Part shown: positions 16,536-25,380 of the stretch, one piece after another
Layout: every line of letters starts with the position of its first letter
How positions within the stretch are numbered: the stretch's first letter is position 1
Source of the DNA: Corynebacterium sp. ACRPO
GTDB lineage: Bacteria > Actinomycetota > Actinomycetes > Mycobacteriales > Mycobacteriaceae
Length of the DNA stretch: 64,000 nt
NCBI RefSeq assembly: GCF_022347205.1
Contig: NZ_JAKRNE010000013.1
Coordinates: 1 to 64,000, forward strand
Direction of reading: 5' to 3'
The notes under the pieces: model-generated
The model's input: only the letters and a program-made list of their open reading frames with translations
Databases searched by the model: none
What the model was told of the DNA's origin: nothing
Made by a program: the position numbers and the translations under genes

Positions 16536-17402
16536 CTACTTCCTAGTTGCCGCCTTCATGCGAGTTACGTATTCGGCGAGTTCTTTATGCAAGGCTTTCG
16601 CATCGGAAATGCGTCCTGGGGTTCCTTCCACAATTTTGCCCTCCGCGTCTGTTTCACGTGAAACGTGCCGATCAATAATCTTGGTAATTGCGGATCCTGT
16701 AATGGCTCCCGCTGCCCCAGCGGCGACGGCATCGCGCACGTGTTCAGGCTCGGAAATGCCGAACCCGAGCAGTACCGGTGGTCCGTCGAACTTTTTGATG
16801 TTGGCGACGACTTCTTCGAGACCAATAGTTTCTGATTTCTTTTCGGCACCCGTAACTCCATCGCGCGAAACTGCGTAGATATATCCCCGCGAGCTTTGAG
16901 CGACGCCCTCGAGGGTGTGCGAAGTAGCGCGGGCCGGGGCGATGAAGATTGGATCAATACCGGCCTTTTCTGCTGCGGTGATGAATGGAGCACCTTCGCG
17001 CACGGGGACGTCGGGAAGCAAAATGCTATCCGCGCCCGCCTCTGCAAATTCCGCGTAGAAGCGGTCGAATCCTCGAGTGAACGCCACATTGCCGTAGATG
17101 AGCATGCCGATGGGAAGCTCGGGAAATTCCGCGCGGATTGTTCGCACCTGTTCTAAGGCAGAATCTACGGTGGAGCCGCCGTCAAGCGCGCGAAGGTGGG
17201 AGGCCTGAATGGTGGGGCCGTCAGCCACTGGGTCAGAAAATGGAACGCCGAGCTCCAATGCATCGGCTCCGGCCGCGACGACCGTTCGCACGATGGCCAA
17301 CGTGTGCTCTGGCGTGGGGTCGCCCAACATAAGGAATGGGACGAAAGCGCCCTCTCCCCTGTTGTGTAGTGAGCGGAATAGGTCTTCGTATCGGGTGCTC
17401 AT
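16536..17402 (-). CDS. trpA: Tryptophan synthase alpha subunit
   Basis: Cleaves indole-3-glycerol phosphate to indole and glyceraldehyde 3-phosphate, in complex with TrpB. The 288-residue barrel protein has PFLMLGDPTPE, LELGVPFSDPVADGP with the catalytic glutamate and aspartate region, and GFGISEPEHV. An insert near residue 250 contains HVSRETDAEG, encoded by parS site C; it lies in the loop before the final helices. The start codon overlaps the trpB stop. Last gene of the trp operon, ended by a strong shared terminator. Confidence 0.95.
   Translation of the reverse strand: MSTRYEDLFRSLHNRGEGAFVPFLMLGDPTPEHTLAIVRTVVAAGADALELGVPFSDPVADGPTIQASHLRALDGGSTVDSALEQVRTIRAEFPELPIGMLIYGNVAFTRGFDRFYAEFAEAGADSILLPDVPVREGAPFITAAEKAGIDPIFIAPARATSHTLEGVAQSSRGYIYAVSRDGVTGAEKKSETIGLEEVVANIKKFDGPPVLLGFGISEPEHVRDAVAAGAAGAITGSAITKIIDRHVSRETDAEGKIVEGTPGRISDAKALHKELAEYVTRMKAATRK
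16650..16665. promoter_or_regulatory. parS site C (inside trpA)
   Basis: TGTTTCACGTGAAACG matches the consensus at 15 of 16 positions. In the trpA frame it encodes VSRET in a surface-loop region near the C-terminus. Confidence 0.88.
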
Positions 17403-18607
17403 TAATTCTTCTCCTGCAGTTTGAATTCTGGGTGGGCCTCAAGGGTGTGGCGAACGTGGTCGATATCCTTGTCTCCGCGGCCGGACAGGGAGACCAAGAT
17501 GGTGATGTCCTCGTCCTTGCGTTTCAGGGCGTAGGCCAACGCGTGAGAGGATTCGAGGGCTGGAATGATGCCTTCCTTAGTGGAAAGAAGCTGGAACGCC
17601 TCCAGTGCTTCGGTGTCAGTAATGCCGACATATTGTGCGCGGCCGCTAGCGTGAAGGTGCGCGTGCTGCGGCCCTACACCCGGGTAGTCCAGCCCGGCGG
17701 AAATTGAATAGGATTCCTCCACTTGGCCGTCCGCGTTGCGCATGAGATAGCTGCGCGCGCCGTGGAGGATGCCAACGGTACCGTTGTTGATGGTGGCACC
17801 GTGCTTGCCGGAGTCCAGCCCTTCACCACCGGGTTCGGCGCCGACGAGTTCCACTTCCTCTTCGTCAATAAAGTCTGCGAACATGCCGATTGCATTGGAG
17901 CCGCCTCCGACACACGCTACGACTACATCCGGCAGGCCACCGGTGCGCTCAAGCATTTGTGCTTTAGCCTCTTCAGAGATGACCTTGTGGAACTCTCGGA
18001 CGATGGTTGGGAATGGATGGGGTCCGGCCGCGGTACCGAGGAGATAGTGGGATTCATGGAAGGTGGCGGTCCAATCACGGAGGGCTTCATTCACTGCGTC
18101 CTTAAGAGTTCCGGATCCGGTGTCGACGGCGACGACCTTCGCGCCCATCAGCTCCATACGGAATACGTTTGGCTGCTGGCGCTCCACGTCTTTCGCACCC
18201 ATGTAGACCACACACTCAAGATCCAGCAATGCGCAAGCGAGTGCAGTAGCGGTGCCGTGCTGGCCCGCTCCGGTCTCCGCAATAATGCGTGTCTTCCCCA
18301 TCCGCTTTGCCAGCAGTGCCTGACCAAGAACCTGGTTCGTCTTGTGTGCTCCACCGTGTACGAGGTCTTCACGTTTGAGGAAGATGCGCGCCTTACCCCC
18401 GAGGTTCCTCGCCTCTGTAATTGGTGTGGGACGGCCGAGATAGTCACGCAATAGCGCGCTTAGCTCTTCGCGAAATGCGGGGTCGTTTTGTGCGTCGACA
18501 AAGGCCTTCTCAAGTTGGTCGAGCGCCGGGATGAGGGATTCGGGGACGAACTGTCCGCCGAATTCGCCAAAATATGCCGGAAGGAGCGTTTCACGTGAAA
18601 CTGTCAT
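17402..18607 (-). CDS. trpB: Tryptophan synthase beta subunit
   Basis: Condenses indole with serine using pyridoxal phosphate. The 401-residue protein has the PLP lysine K89 in HGGAHKTNQ, the glycine-rich phosphate-binding [10 protein letters not shown] and the GLDYPGVGP segment. Its second to seventh codons are dictated by parS site D (M-T-V-S-R-E-T), so the site overlaps the translation start. The start overlaps the end of trpCF by four bases. Confidence 0.96.
   Translation of the reverse strand: MTVSRETLLPAYFGEFGGQFVPESLIPALDQLEKAFVDAQNDPAFREELSALLRDYLGRPTPITEARNLGGKARIFLKREDLVHGGAHKTNQVLGQALLAKRMGKTRIIAETGAGQHGTATALACALLDLECVVYMGAKDVERQQPNVFRMELMGAKVVAVDTGSGTLKDAVNEALRDWTATFHESHYLLGTAAGPHPFPTIVREFHKVISEEAKAQMLERTGGLPDVVVACVGGGSNAIGMFADFIDEEEVELVGAEPGGEGLDSGKHGATINNGTVGILHGARSYLMRNADGQVEESYSISAGLDYPGVGPQHAHLHASGRAQYVGITDTEALEAFQLLSTKEGIIPALESSHALAYALKRKDEDITILVSLSGRGDKDIDHVRHTLEAHPEFKLQEKN
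18587..18602. promoter_or_regulatory. parS site D (start of trpB)
   Basis: CGTTTCACGTGAAACT matches the consensus at 14 of 16 positions, with a perfect 14-base core. It begins five bases inside the trpB start codon and encodes VSRET at residues 3-7. Confidence 0.85.
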
Positions 18608-20025
18608 CGTTCTCTTCTTTCTATGGGTGTGTAGTTTCGGATGGTGCTAAAGGCTTGGGCGATTAACGAGGCGTCCTTGCGCCCAGGCGCATATTCCAGA
18701 CCGGAATTGAGGTCGAGTCCCTTCGTGCCGATCGACAACGCCTCTTCGAGGTTGTCTAGCCGGAGCCCGCCGGCGAGGAGAGCCTTGTCCTTCACTTCAG
18801 GGGGAATCGTTCGCCATTCAAAAGTGGTTCCTGTCCCGCCACTGCCGGAGTCGAGGACAAGAGCGTCTGCCTCTGGCGCTAGGTCCAGTGTCAAGGCAGC
18901 GAAGTCAGGGTTATTCATGTCGATGGCCCGCCAAAGGTGAAGACCGTCAGCGACGCCGCGTACATCTCGAACGAATTCCAGCTCTGCTTCCCTACTGCCT
19001 TGGAATGGGGCGTGGAGCTGGAGAACTTTGAGGCCGGGAATCCCGGCTAGGCTCCGTAGCGTTTCCACATCCGTAGACCGCGTCACGGCCACGTACTCCA
19101 ACTCTGGTTCCGCGGAAATGATGCTTTGTGCGGTTTCACGTGAAACACTGCGGGGCGAACCTGGTGCGAAGATGAGTCCCCCGTAGCGGGCGCCAGCAGC
19201 GCGGGCTGCTTGTGCGGAAGAGGCGGTAGTAAGGCCGCATACTTTATTGGCACCATAGACGAGGTCGCGCGCCGCCCGATCGATGTCCTCCTGGGAGGTG
19301 AGCTGGGAGCCTACAAGGAAAGCATGAGCGTGGGCTCCTAACCGGCGGACGGTGGCATTATCGCGGATTCCAGATTCGGAAACGATCACCTTTCCGTCTG
19401 GAACATGGCGGGCTAGGCGTTCGGTGCGGCCCAGGTCGATGCTGAGATCGTGGAGGTTGCGGTTGTTAATGCCGATGATATCGACGCCAAATTTCACTGC
19501 GCGATCCACTTCGTCCTCGGTGATGGCTTCAGTCAAGACGTCTAGGCAGAGTTCGTCCGCCAGTGCTTTGAGCTCACCGTAGGTGTCATCGTCCACGATA
19601 GACATCATGAGCAAGATGGCATCGGCGCCGTAATAGCGCGCGGCATATACCTGGATGGGATCGACAATAAAGTCCTTGCACAGCACCGGCACATGGGTGG
19701 ATAGCGCGACGGTCTGCAAGTGGTCGTAGTCGCCGCCAAAACGATCGGGCTCGCACAACACCGAGATGGCGGAGGCATAGCGAGAGTAGATCCGGGCAAT
19801 ATCGCCCGGGCGATAGTCCTCGCGAATTTTGCCAAGGGACGGCGAGGCAGACTTGCACTCCATGATGAAGCGGTTGGTGCCACGGAGGGCGTCGGCAAGC
19901 GAACGCTCCGAGCGTGGCACGCTAGCCAGGTCCACGTGGGACAGGCGCTCCCGGAGTGCAGGCAGGTGAGTGCGGCGCTGGGTGACGATCTCCTCGAGCA
20001 CCGTGGGTAAAGTATTCTCTGACAT
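18604..20025 (-). CDS. trpCF: Bifunctional indole-3-glycerol phosphate synthase / phosphoribosylanthranilate isomerase
   Basis: Fused enzyme for two successive steps of tryptophan synthesis. The N-terminal IGPS barrel (about 1-255) has [22 protein letters not shown] and ESGIRD; the C-terminal PRAI barrel (about 258-473) has [26 protein letters not shown] and GGLRLDNL. The fusion is usual in corynebacteria and enterobacteria. An ATG upstream in frame would add 17 residues but [13 protein letters not shown] is the expected N-terminus and overlaps the trpD stop. parS site E encodes VSRET just after the PRAI motif AFGSPRS-type loop. Confidence 0.95.
   Translation of the reverse strand: MSENTLPTVLEEIVTQRRTHLPALRERLSHVDLASVPRSERSLADALRGTNRFIMECKSASPSLGKIREDYRPGDIARIYSRYASAISVLCEPDRFGGDYDHLQTVALSTHVPVLCKDFIVDPIQVYAARYYGADAILLMMSIVDDDTYGELKALADELCLDVLTEAITEDEVDRAVKFGVDIIGINNRNLHDLSIDLGRTERLARHVPDGKVIVSESGIRDNATVRRLGAHAHAFLVGSQLTSQEDIDRAARDLVYGANKVCGLTTASSAQAARAAGARYGGLIFAPGSPRSVSRETAQSIISAEPELEYVAVTRSTDVETLRSLAGIPGLKVLQLHAPFQGSREAELEFVRDVRGVADGLHLWRAIDMNNPDFAALTLDLAPEADALVLDSGSGGTGTTFEWRTIPPEVKDKALLAGGLRLDNLEEALSIGTKGLDLNSGLEYAPGRKDASLIAQAFSTIRNYTPIERRER
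19132..19147. promoter_or_regulatory. parS site E (inside trpCF)
   Basis: GGTTTCACGTGAAACA matches the consensus at 15 of 16 positions. In frame it encodes VSRET, in the stretch [12 protein letters not shown] of the isomerase domain. Confidence 0.88.
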
Positions 20026-21059
20026 TAGCTCTCCTCCCCTATTGCATAGTTGGCGCTCTCGTGAAGGGTGAGCCATTCTTCAACAGTGCCGCTGCTGATC
20101 AGTTCCTTGGCGTGAGTGACTCCCTCTGCGATAGTCTCCGTGGTCCCGTTGAGGTAAAATATCGCGCCGGCGGTGGCGGCAATGGCGTCACAATGGGCGG
20201 GCTCGCCACGGCCGGCAAAAACCGCACGGAGGGCTTGGGCATTCGCGGCGCCGTCGCCGCCTGCAAGGTCCGTCAGCTCGTGGCGCTTGATGCCGAGGTC
20301 TTCCGGAGTGAGCTCGTAAGAGGCAATCTCGCCGTCCTTGAGCTCCCAGACCTGTGTCGTGCCGTGGGTAGCGATCTCATCCGTTCCAGCACCATGGACG
20401 ACCAAGGCGCGCTCTCGGCCGAGCTCTCGAAAGACTTCCGCGATGAGTTGGCCTTGGGCTGGGTTTGCGATGCCCATAATTTGCAGTGACGGGCGTCCTG
20501 GGGACAGGAGGGGTCCTAGTGTATTGAAGATGGTGGGGATACCTAGCGCCTTGCGCACCGGTTGTACGTGGGCGACCGCTGGGTTGTAGGCTGGGGCGAA
20601 TAGGAACGTGAAGTTGGAAGCTTTAAATTGGCGCACTGCTCGGGCAGCGTCTAGGTCCAGTGGAATATTCAGGGCTTCGAGGACATCGGCCGATCCGGAC
20701 TTAGAAGAGACCGAGCGGTTGCCATGCTTGATCATCCTCACTCCCCCGGCGGCGGCAATGAGGGAGGCGCCCGTAGTGATATTGATAGTATTCGCGCCAT
20801 CGCCACCAGTGCCGGCCGAATCCATGAGTCCTTTTCCAGTGATGGGGAATGGATAGCCCACTTTCAAGAAAGCTTTGGCCGCGCCGGCAATGTCTGCGAA
20901 GGTCTCGCCGCGGGTGCGAATATGGGTAAGCAGCGCCGCGATATGAATATCGTCGTAGTCGCCCACAGCCAAGGGGGTAAATACCTCCATGGCTTCTTCC
21001 ATGGTGGGCTGAGAGTTATTCAGGAAGGCTTGCAAGGTACGCAGGGGTGCGTGATTCAT
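20025..21059 (-). CDS. trpD: Anthranilate phosphoribosyltransferase
   Basis: Transfers phosphoribose from PRPP to anthranilate. The 344-residue protein has the diphosphate-binding DSAGTGGDGANT, the anthranilate-site region KHGNRSVSSKSGSADVLE and the LGPLLSP-type loop (NTLGPLLSP). It is not fused to TrpG, unlike in enterobacteria; trpG precedes it with a two-base gap. Confidence 0.95.
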   Translation of the reverse strand: MNHAPLRTLQAFLNNSQPTMEEAMEVFTPLAVGDYDDIHIAALLTHIRTRGETFADIAGAAKAFLKVGYPFPITGKGLMDSAGTGGDGANTINITTGASLIAAAGGVRMIKHGNRSVSSKSGSADVLEALNIPLDLDAARAVRQFKASNFTFLFAPAYNPAVAHVQPVRKALGIPTIFNTLGPLLSPGRPSLQIMGIANPAQGQLIAEVFRELGRERALVVHGAGTDEIATHGTTQVWELKDGEIASYELTPEDLGIKRHELTDLAGGDGAANAQALRAVFAGRGEPAHCDAIAATAGAIFYLNGTTETIAEGVTHAKELISSGTVEEWLTLHESANYAIGEES

Positions 21060-21061
21060 TT

Positions 21062-21709
21062 TTAGTGCTCCATATCCATAGTGGTGTGCATAAATAGTTG
21101 ATTAACGCAACGCTCAAGCATGAGGGGGCCGCGGGGAGTGAGGATGGACTCAGGGTGGAACTGCACGCCGAAGGCCCTACCGTCGTCCGTTTCGGCCGCC
21201 ATGGCTACCTCTCCGATGTCCGTGGACGTACGCGCGAGACAACGCATCCCCCGAGGGAGGTCCGTACATCCAAGCGAGTGATAGCGCGCCACCGGAACTT
21301 GCGTACCAAGGTGACCCGGTTGGTCCGGCTCAGTATCGGTGGCAAGGCCCTGAAAGACGGGGTGCATAACGCCGGCCTCGGTCAGGGTCATCGGGATGGA
21401 CTTCCCGTGCACGGGGCCGCACGGTTCGACCGAACCGCCGTGGTGCTCGAGTAGTGCTTGGAAGCCGAGGCATACGCCAAGGATCGGGGTGGTGCCTAGG
21501 GTGGCGTCGATAAGTTCCATCATGCAGCCGGCGTCCCGTGGATGACCGGGGCCCGGGGAAAGCACAATAATGTCGGGTTGTGCGCGCAGCACGTCGTGAA
21601 CCGCTACGGTATTGCGAAACACGGTGGTATCGAACCCAGCAAGGGCATCGACGAGGTTGTAGACAAAAGAATCGTGGTTATCTAGCAGGACAATATGCGG
21701 CGAGCTCAT
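21062..21709 (-). CDS. trpG: Anthranilate synthase glutamine amidotransferase subunit
   Basis: Supplies ammonia from glutamine to TrpE. The 215-residue class I amidotransferase has the nucleophile C80 in GVCLGFQ, the oxyanion-region SPGPGHP and the His-Glu pair in GVQFHPESIL. The start overlaps the trpE stop by four bases, consistent with equal synthesis of the two subunits. Confidence 0.94.
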   Translation of the reverse strand: MSSPHIVLLDNHDSFVYNLVDALAGFDTTVFRNTVAVHDVLRAQPDIIVLSPGPGHPRDAGCMMELIDATLGTTPILGVCLGFQALLEHHGGSVEPCGPVHGKSIPMTLTEAGVMHPVFQGLATDTEPDQPGHLGTQVPVARYHSLGCTDLPRGMRCLARTSTDIGEVAMAAETDDGRAFGVQFHPESILTPRGPLMLERCVNQLFMHTTMDMEH

Positions 21710-23223
21710 CGCTGTACCTCCAACTCGGCTCCGTGTGCAATGGCGATGGCATGGAGTACGGCGTAGGCCTTATGCACCGTTTCATCGGCCTCGGCTTGCG
21801 GCACGGAATCCTTGACCACTCCGGCGCCGGCTTGCACCACTGCGGTTCCGTCCTGGACGTAGGCCGAGCGGATGACGATGCAGTTATCCATGGCTCCATC
21901 GCCGCGCAGGTACCCCACCGCCCCGCCATAGGATCCGCGGCGCTTCCCCTCCGTGCGGCGCACCAGTTCGGTGGCGCGAAGTTTGGGTGCTCCCGTAAGC
22001 GTCCCCATATTCATGCACGCACGGTAGGCATCGAGCGCATCGAAGTCCGGGTGGAGCGTCGCCGTGACACGGGAGACCAAGTGCATGACCCGCGAGTAGC
22101 GGTCAACGTGCAGGAGTTCTGCTACCTGCCGGCTGCGGGGCACGGCCACGCGAGCGAGGTCATTGCGTGCTAGATCGACCAGCATCGTGTGTTCCGCAAC
22201 CTCTTTTTGGTCTGTACGCATGTCCAGCTCGTTGCGGATATCCAGTTCATGGTTGATGCTGCCATCCGGGTTGAGCCCGCGCGGCCGGGTTCCCGCGATG
22301 GGATAGAGCTGGACCTGCCTATCTTCTGGCGTGAATTTGAGGTTTGATTCCGGCGAGGCGCCGAAGAGCTCATAGGAGGCACCACGGACGTAGAACATAT
22401 AGGGCGAGGGGTTGGTCTCGCGCAGTGCCCGGTAGGCAGCCAGGGCGTTGGGGCATTCCACGGTGAAGGCGCGCGCGGGCACTACTTGGTAGATATCACC
22501 GGCGTGAATATTGCCTTTAAGCTTGTCGACGTCCGCCCTAAACCCTGCATCATCCACATCGGCCACCGCCCGGATCCTTTCCTTTTGCGGCGCCGTGAAA
22601 CGAGCAGCCACCGGCAGTGAGGCAAGATAATCCAACTCTTCCCGCAGGCGCTTGTCGTCGATGTCCCAGCCTTCTAGGTGCGCAGTCCCTTGCAGGTGGT
22701 CCACTGCGAGGACCGTTTGGGCTACCAAGAATTCGTAGTCCGGGTAGGTGTTGGCCCCGGGGTTAACCTCGGGCAGTTCCTCAAAAGTAGCGAGGTAGTC
22801 ATAAGCGAATCCACCCCCAAGGAACGGCAATAAAGGAGAGGAATAGTTGGCTTCTAATTGCAGGAACCGCAAAACATCGGCGGTAGATTCGGCAAGAAGC
22901 CGTTCCCGCTCGTCTGGAAGCGTGGACTGCGAGAACTCGAAAACTGCCGCGGTAGTTTCACGTGAAACTAGGCGATGGTGGAACCGGTCCTCGAGGGAAG
23001 GAAGGAGCGTCTCCCCTGCCTCCGTGAGGGCGCGTACCTCTACCCTCTGGCCGTGGCATGTTACTTTCAGGGCGGCCCTGAGGACCGCGAGGCAATTGAG
23101 ATTCTTCTTTGTCTCAATGTCCGCGCTTTCGAGAAGTAGGGAGTCGTGCGGTTGTGCGAGGGCGTCAAAGATTGCGGCCGCATCGCTGCCGTAGGAGATG
23201 TCGCGAGTGGCGGTGTATGGCAT
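21706..23223 (-). CDS. trpE: Anthranilate synthase component I
   Basis: Makes anthranilate from chorismate. The 505-residue protein has the N-terminal LLES motif (residues 30-33), which in known TrpE proteins forms the tryptophan feedback site, and the C-terminal chorismate-binding core with IAGTRPRG, LVDLARNDL, GTLTGAPK and GAGVVKDS. parS site F encodes LVSRETTAAV near residue 88, in the less conserved N-terminal domain. First structural gene of the operon, preceded by a leader peptide and attenuator. Confidence 0.96.
   Translation of the reverse strand: MPYTATRDISYGSDAAAIFDALAQPHDSLLLESADIETKKNLNCLAVLRAALKVTCHGQRVEVRALTEAGETLLPSLEDRFHHRLVSRETTAAVFEFSQSTLPDERERLLAESTADVLRFLQLEANYSSPLLPFLGGGFAYDYLATFEELPEVNPGANTYPDYEFLVAQTVLAVDHLQGTAHLEGWDIDDKRLREELDYLASLPVAARFTAPQKERIRAVADVDDAGFRADVDKLKGNIHAGDIYQVVPARAFTVECPNALAAYRALRETNPSPYMFYVRGASYELFGASPESNLKFTPEDRQVQLYPIAGTRPRGLNPDGSINHELDIRNELDMRTDQKEVAEHTMLVDLARNDLARVAVPRSRQVAELLHVDRYSRVMHLVSRVTATLHPDFDALDAYRACMNMGTLTGAPKLRATELVRRTEGKRRGSYGGAVGYLRGDGAMDNCIVIRSAYVQDGTAVVQAGAGVVKDSVPQAEADETVHKAYAVLHAIAIAHGAELEVQR
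22954..22969. promoter_or_regulatory. parS site F (inside trpE)
   Basis: AGTTTCACGTGAAACT matches the consensus at 14 of 16 positions with a perfect 14-base core. It encodes VSRET in trpE. Confidence 0.85.
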
Positions 23224-23292
23224 TGCAGTGCCCTTTCGATGGGTGTGGGGAACGGGGAAACGGATAGGAAGCTTCCGCGAGCAGAGGCACTA

Positions 23293-23322
23293 AAACGCCA
23301 AAAGGCCCGCAGAATGCGAGCC
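23293..23322 (-). terminator. trp attenuator terminator
   Basis: On the minus strand, GGCTCGC-ATTCT-GCGGGCC forms a seven-base-pair stem with one G-U pair, followed by TTTTGGCGTTTT. It lies between the trpL stop and trpE. The segment right after the trpL stop (CCCGCGGGCC) is complementary to parts of this stem and could form the competing antiterminator. Confidence 0.8.
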
Positions 23323-23353
23323 TAAAAATGGGATGTGGAATAAGGCCCGCGGG

Positions 23354-23401
23354 TTACGCGCGCCACCACCAAGCAGTAGTCATCTTCTTCATAACGGTCA
23401 T
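23354..23401 (-). CDS. trpL: trp operon leader peptide (TrpL)
   Basis: A 15-codon frame on the minus strand reads MTVMKKMTTAWWWRA and stops. Three consecutive tryptophan codons just before the attenuator are the hallmark of transcription attenuation: ribosome stalling at UGG codons under tryptophan shortage would favour the antiterminator. The start at 23401 is the first ATG; a second ATG three codons later is also possible. A TATAGA element about 20 bases upstream on the minus strand is a candidate -10. Confidence 0.92.
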   Translation of the reverse strand: MTVMKKMTTAWWWRA

Positions 23402-23546
23402 ACTAACCTAGATTTCTATAGCCGGTCAGGTAATCGATAAAAATATTCATCCTCTCCCACTATGCGCTTGTGCTTGGCGCCGGACCAAGAAAGCCAGCTA
23501 ACGAATCGCGGTACTGTGGAGTGCATTCACGCAATGGAGAAAGGTG

Positions 23547-25028
23547 ATGAATATGAGCATCGACCAGAAGGAACTACTAGCGAAGGTCCCCACTCAGCTT
23601 TTGATAGGCGGACAGTGGCGCGACGCGTCTTCCGGTGAGACCTTTGACGTAGAAAATCCGGCGACGGGCGCGACCATCGCCACGCTGTCCTCGGCGAATT
23701 CTGATGATGCGGTGGCTGCCCTCGACGCTGCCTGTGTGGCCCAAGATGAGTGGGTGCGCACCACCCCGCGCGAGCGCGCTGATATTCTACGCCGCGCCTT
23801 TGAATTGGTACACGAGCGCGCCGATGAGTTCGCCACCCTGATGACTCTTGAGATGGGAAAGCCCTTTGCCGAGTCGCAAGGTGAGGTTACCTATGGTGCG
23901 GAATACTTGCGGTGGTTTAGTGAGGAAGCCACGCGCGATTATGGCCGCTACTCCCCCGTCCCGGAAGGTACCTTGCGCATGGTTACCCGCCGCAAGCCTG
24001 TGGGTCCGTGTCTATTGATTACTCCGTGGAACTTCCCCCTCGCCATGGCCACCCGAAAGGTTGCTCCGGCCGTTGCAGCGGGCTGCACCATGGTCCTGAA
24101 GCCGGCCAAGCTGACGCCGCTCACCACGCAGTACTTCGCACAAACCATGCTCGATGCCGGCCTGCCACAGGGCGTGCTCAATGTGGTCTCCGGCAGCTCC
24201 GCTTCGGCCATTTCGGAGCCCTTGCTTGCCGACGCCCGCTTGCGCAAGCTCTCCTTCACCGGTTCTACCCCAGTGGGCAAAACCCTCCTTAAGGGTGCCG
24301 CGGATAATGTCTTGCGCACCTCTATGGAGCTTGGCGGTAATGCACCGTTCATTGTTTTCGAGGATGCGGATATTGACCAAGCGGTTGCGGGAGCTATGGG
24401 CGCCAAGATGCGCAATATCGGCGAGGCCTGCACCGCGGCCAACCGCTTCTTGGTGCACGAGTCCGTGGCAGAGCAGTTTACGCAGAAGCTGGCAACAGAG
24501 TTTGAGAAGCTTGTCGTTGGCAATGGCATGGACGAAGGCGTGACGTGTGGTCCGTTGATTGAGGCTAAGGCCCTCGACAATGTTGCAGCCCTGGTTGAGG
24601 ATGCGGTGGACAAGGGCGCGACCGTTGTCACCGGTGGCACCCGCGGCGAGGGCGCGGGCCACTTCTATGCGCCCACTATCCTGAGTAATGTTTCACGTGA
24701 AACTCGCGTGGCTCAGGAAGAAATTTTTGGACCGATTGCGCCCATCCTTACCTTCAAGGACGAATCGGAAGCGTTAGCGATTGCGAACGATACGGAGTAC
24801 GGACTTGCCTCCTATGTATATACGGAGGATTCCGATCGCCTCTGGCGCGTTGCCGACGGCCTCGAGTTTGGCTTGATGGGATTCAATGCCGGTGTCATCT
24901 CTAATGCCGCTGCCCCATTCGGCGGTGTCAAGCAATCTGGTTTAGGACGCGAAGGCGGCGCCGAAGGTATTGAAGAATATACCGCGGTGCAGTACTTGGG
25001 TATCCGTGATCCTTATACCGGGGCCTAA
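23547..25028 (+). CDS. gabD: NAD(P)-dependent succinate-semialdehyde dehydrogenase (aldehyde dehydrogenase family)
   Basis: The 493-residue aldehyde dehydrogenase has the general base E261 in MELGGNAPF and the nucleophile C295 in GEACTAANRF, 34 residues apart as expected. ITPWNFPLAM and FTGSTPVGK are typical of the succinate-semialdehyde dehydrogenase branch, but the substrate is inferred. GGAGAAAGG lies upstream; the ATG at 23547 gives seven bases from GGAG, and one at 23553 is an alternative. parS site G encodes NVSRETRVAQEE, where VSRET replaces the usual residues before the conserved QEEIFGPI. No gabT or GABA permease gene is adjacent. Confidence 0.87.
   Translation: MNMSIDQKELLAKVPTQLLIGGQWRDASSGETFDVENPATGATIATLSSANSDDAVAALDAACVAQDEWVRTTPRERADILRRAFELVHERADEFATLMTLEMGKPFAESQGEVTYGAEYLRWFSEEATRDYGRYSPVPEGTLRMVTRRKPVGPCLLITPWNFPLAMATRKVAPAVAAGCTMVLKPAKLTPLTTQYFAQTMLDAGLPQGVLNVVSGSSASAISEPLLADARLRKLSFTGSTPVGKTLLKGAADNVLRTSMELGGNAPFIVFEDADIDQAVAGAMGAKMRNIGEACTAANRFLVHESVAEQFTQKLATEFEKLVVGNGMDEGVTCGPLIEAKALDNVAALVEDAVDKGATVVTGGTRGEGAGHFYAPTILSNVSRETRVAQEEIFGPIAPILTFKDESEALAIANDTEYGLASYVYTEDSDRLWRVADGLEFGLMGFNAGVISNAAAPFGGVKQSGLGREGGAEGIEEYTAVQYLGIRDPYTGA
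24689..24704. promoter_or_regulatory. parS site G (inside gabD)
   Basis: TGTTTCACGTGAAACT matches the consensus at 15 of 16 positions. It encodes VSRET in the aldehyde dehydrogenase and is the right-hand member of the cluster. Confidence 0.88.
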
Positions 25029-25060
25029 AGGTTTGAGCGCTTTACAAGGCGGGAGAAACC

Positions 25061-25088
25061 AGCCGGGTCCCCTTTGCGCGACCCGGCT
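25061..25088 (+). terminator. Probable terminator after gabD
   Basis: AGCCGGGTC/GACCCGGCT makes a perfect nine-bp stem with a ten-base loop, 33 bases after the gabD stop. The T tract that follows (CAAGCTATTTAT) is weak. Confidence 0.65.
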
Positions 25089-25380
25089 CAAGCTATTTAT
25101 GCAAATCTCCTGACCAGCGTCTCCTAAGCGTGCACGAATCTGTGCTACCTGCCCAGTGGGTAGCATTGTGCCAGTTCAAGGCCTGGCAATTTGCCGGTAG
25201 CCGCCGAAACGGGGGCGGCTTTGATAAGAGCCTGTAAGGGCTTTTGATTAACCTTTGCGGCCTGCGGGGCGTATAGTGCCTCTCCGTATAATTCAATTTC
25301 TATTTCCTTCGTCTGCGATGCGTGGCCTTATGGCCAGCGCGTGGAGAGGGAATTTTCTTTTTGTTATTTGGAGTGAGTAT
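25089..25380. other. Structured intergenic region before the MFS gene
   Basis: About 290 bases without a gene. After the gabD hairpin, four further inverted repeats follow: GCTACC/GGTAGC (25144-25164), TGCCAG/CTGGCA (25169-25188), AGCCGCC/GGCGGCT (25199-25220, then TTTGATAA), and AAGAGCC/GGCTTTT (25226-25245). Two good -10 hexamers, TATAGT (25272-25277) and TATAAT (25287-25292), precede the MFS start by about 90-105 bases. No tRNA or known riboswitch is recognised. Confidence 0.6.
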
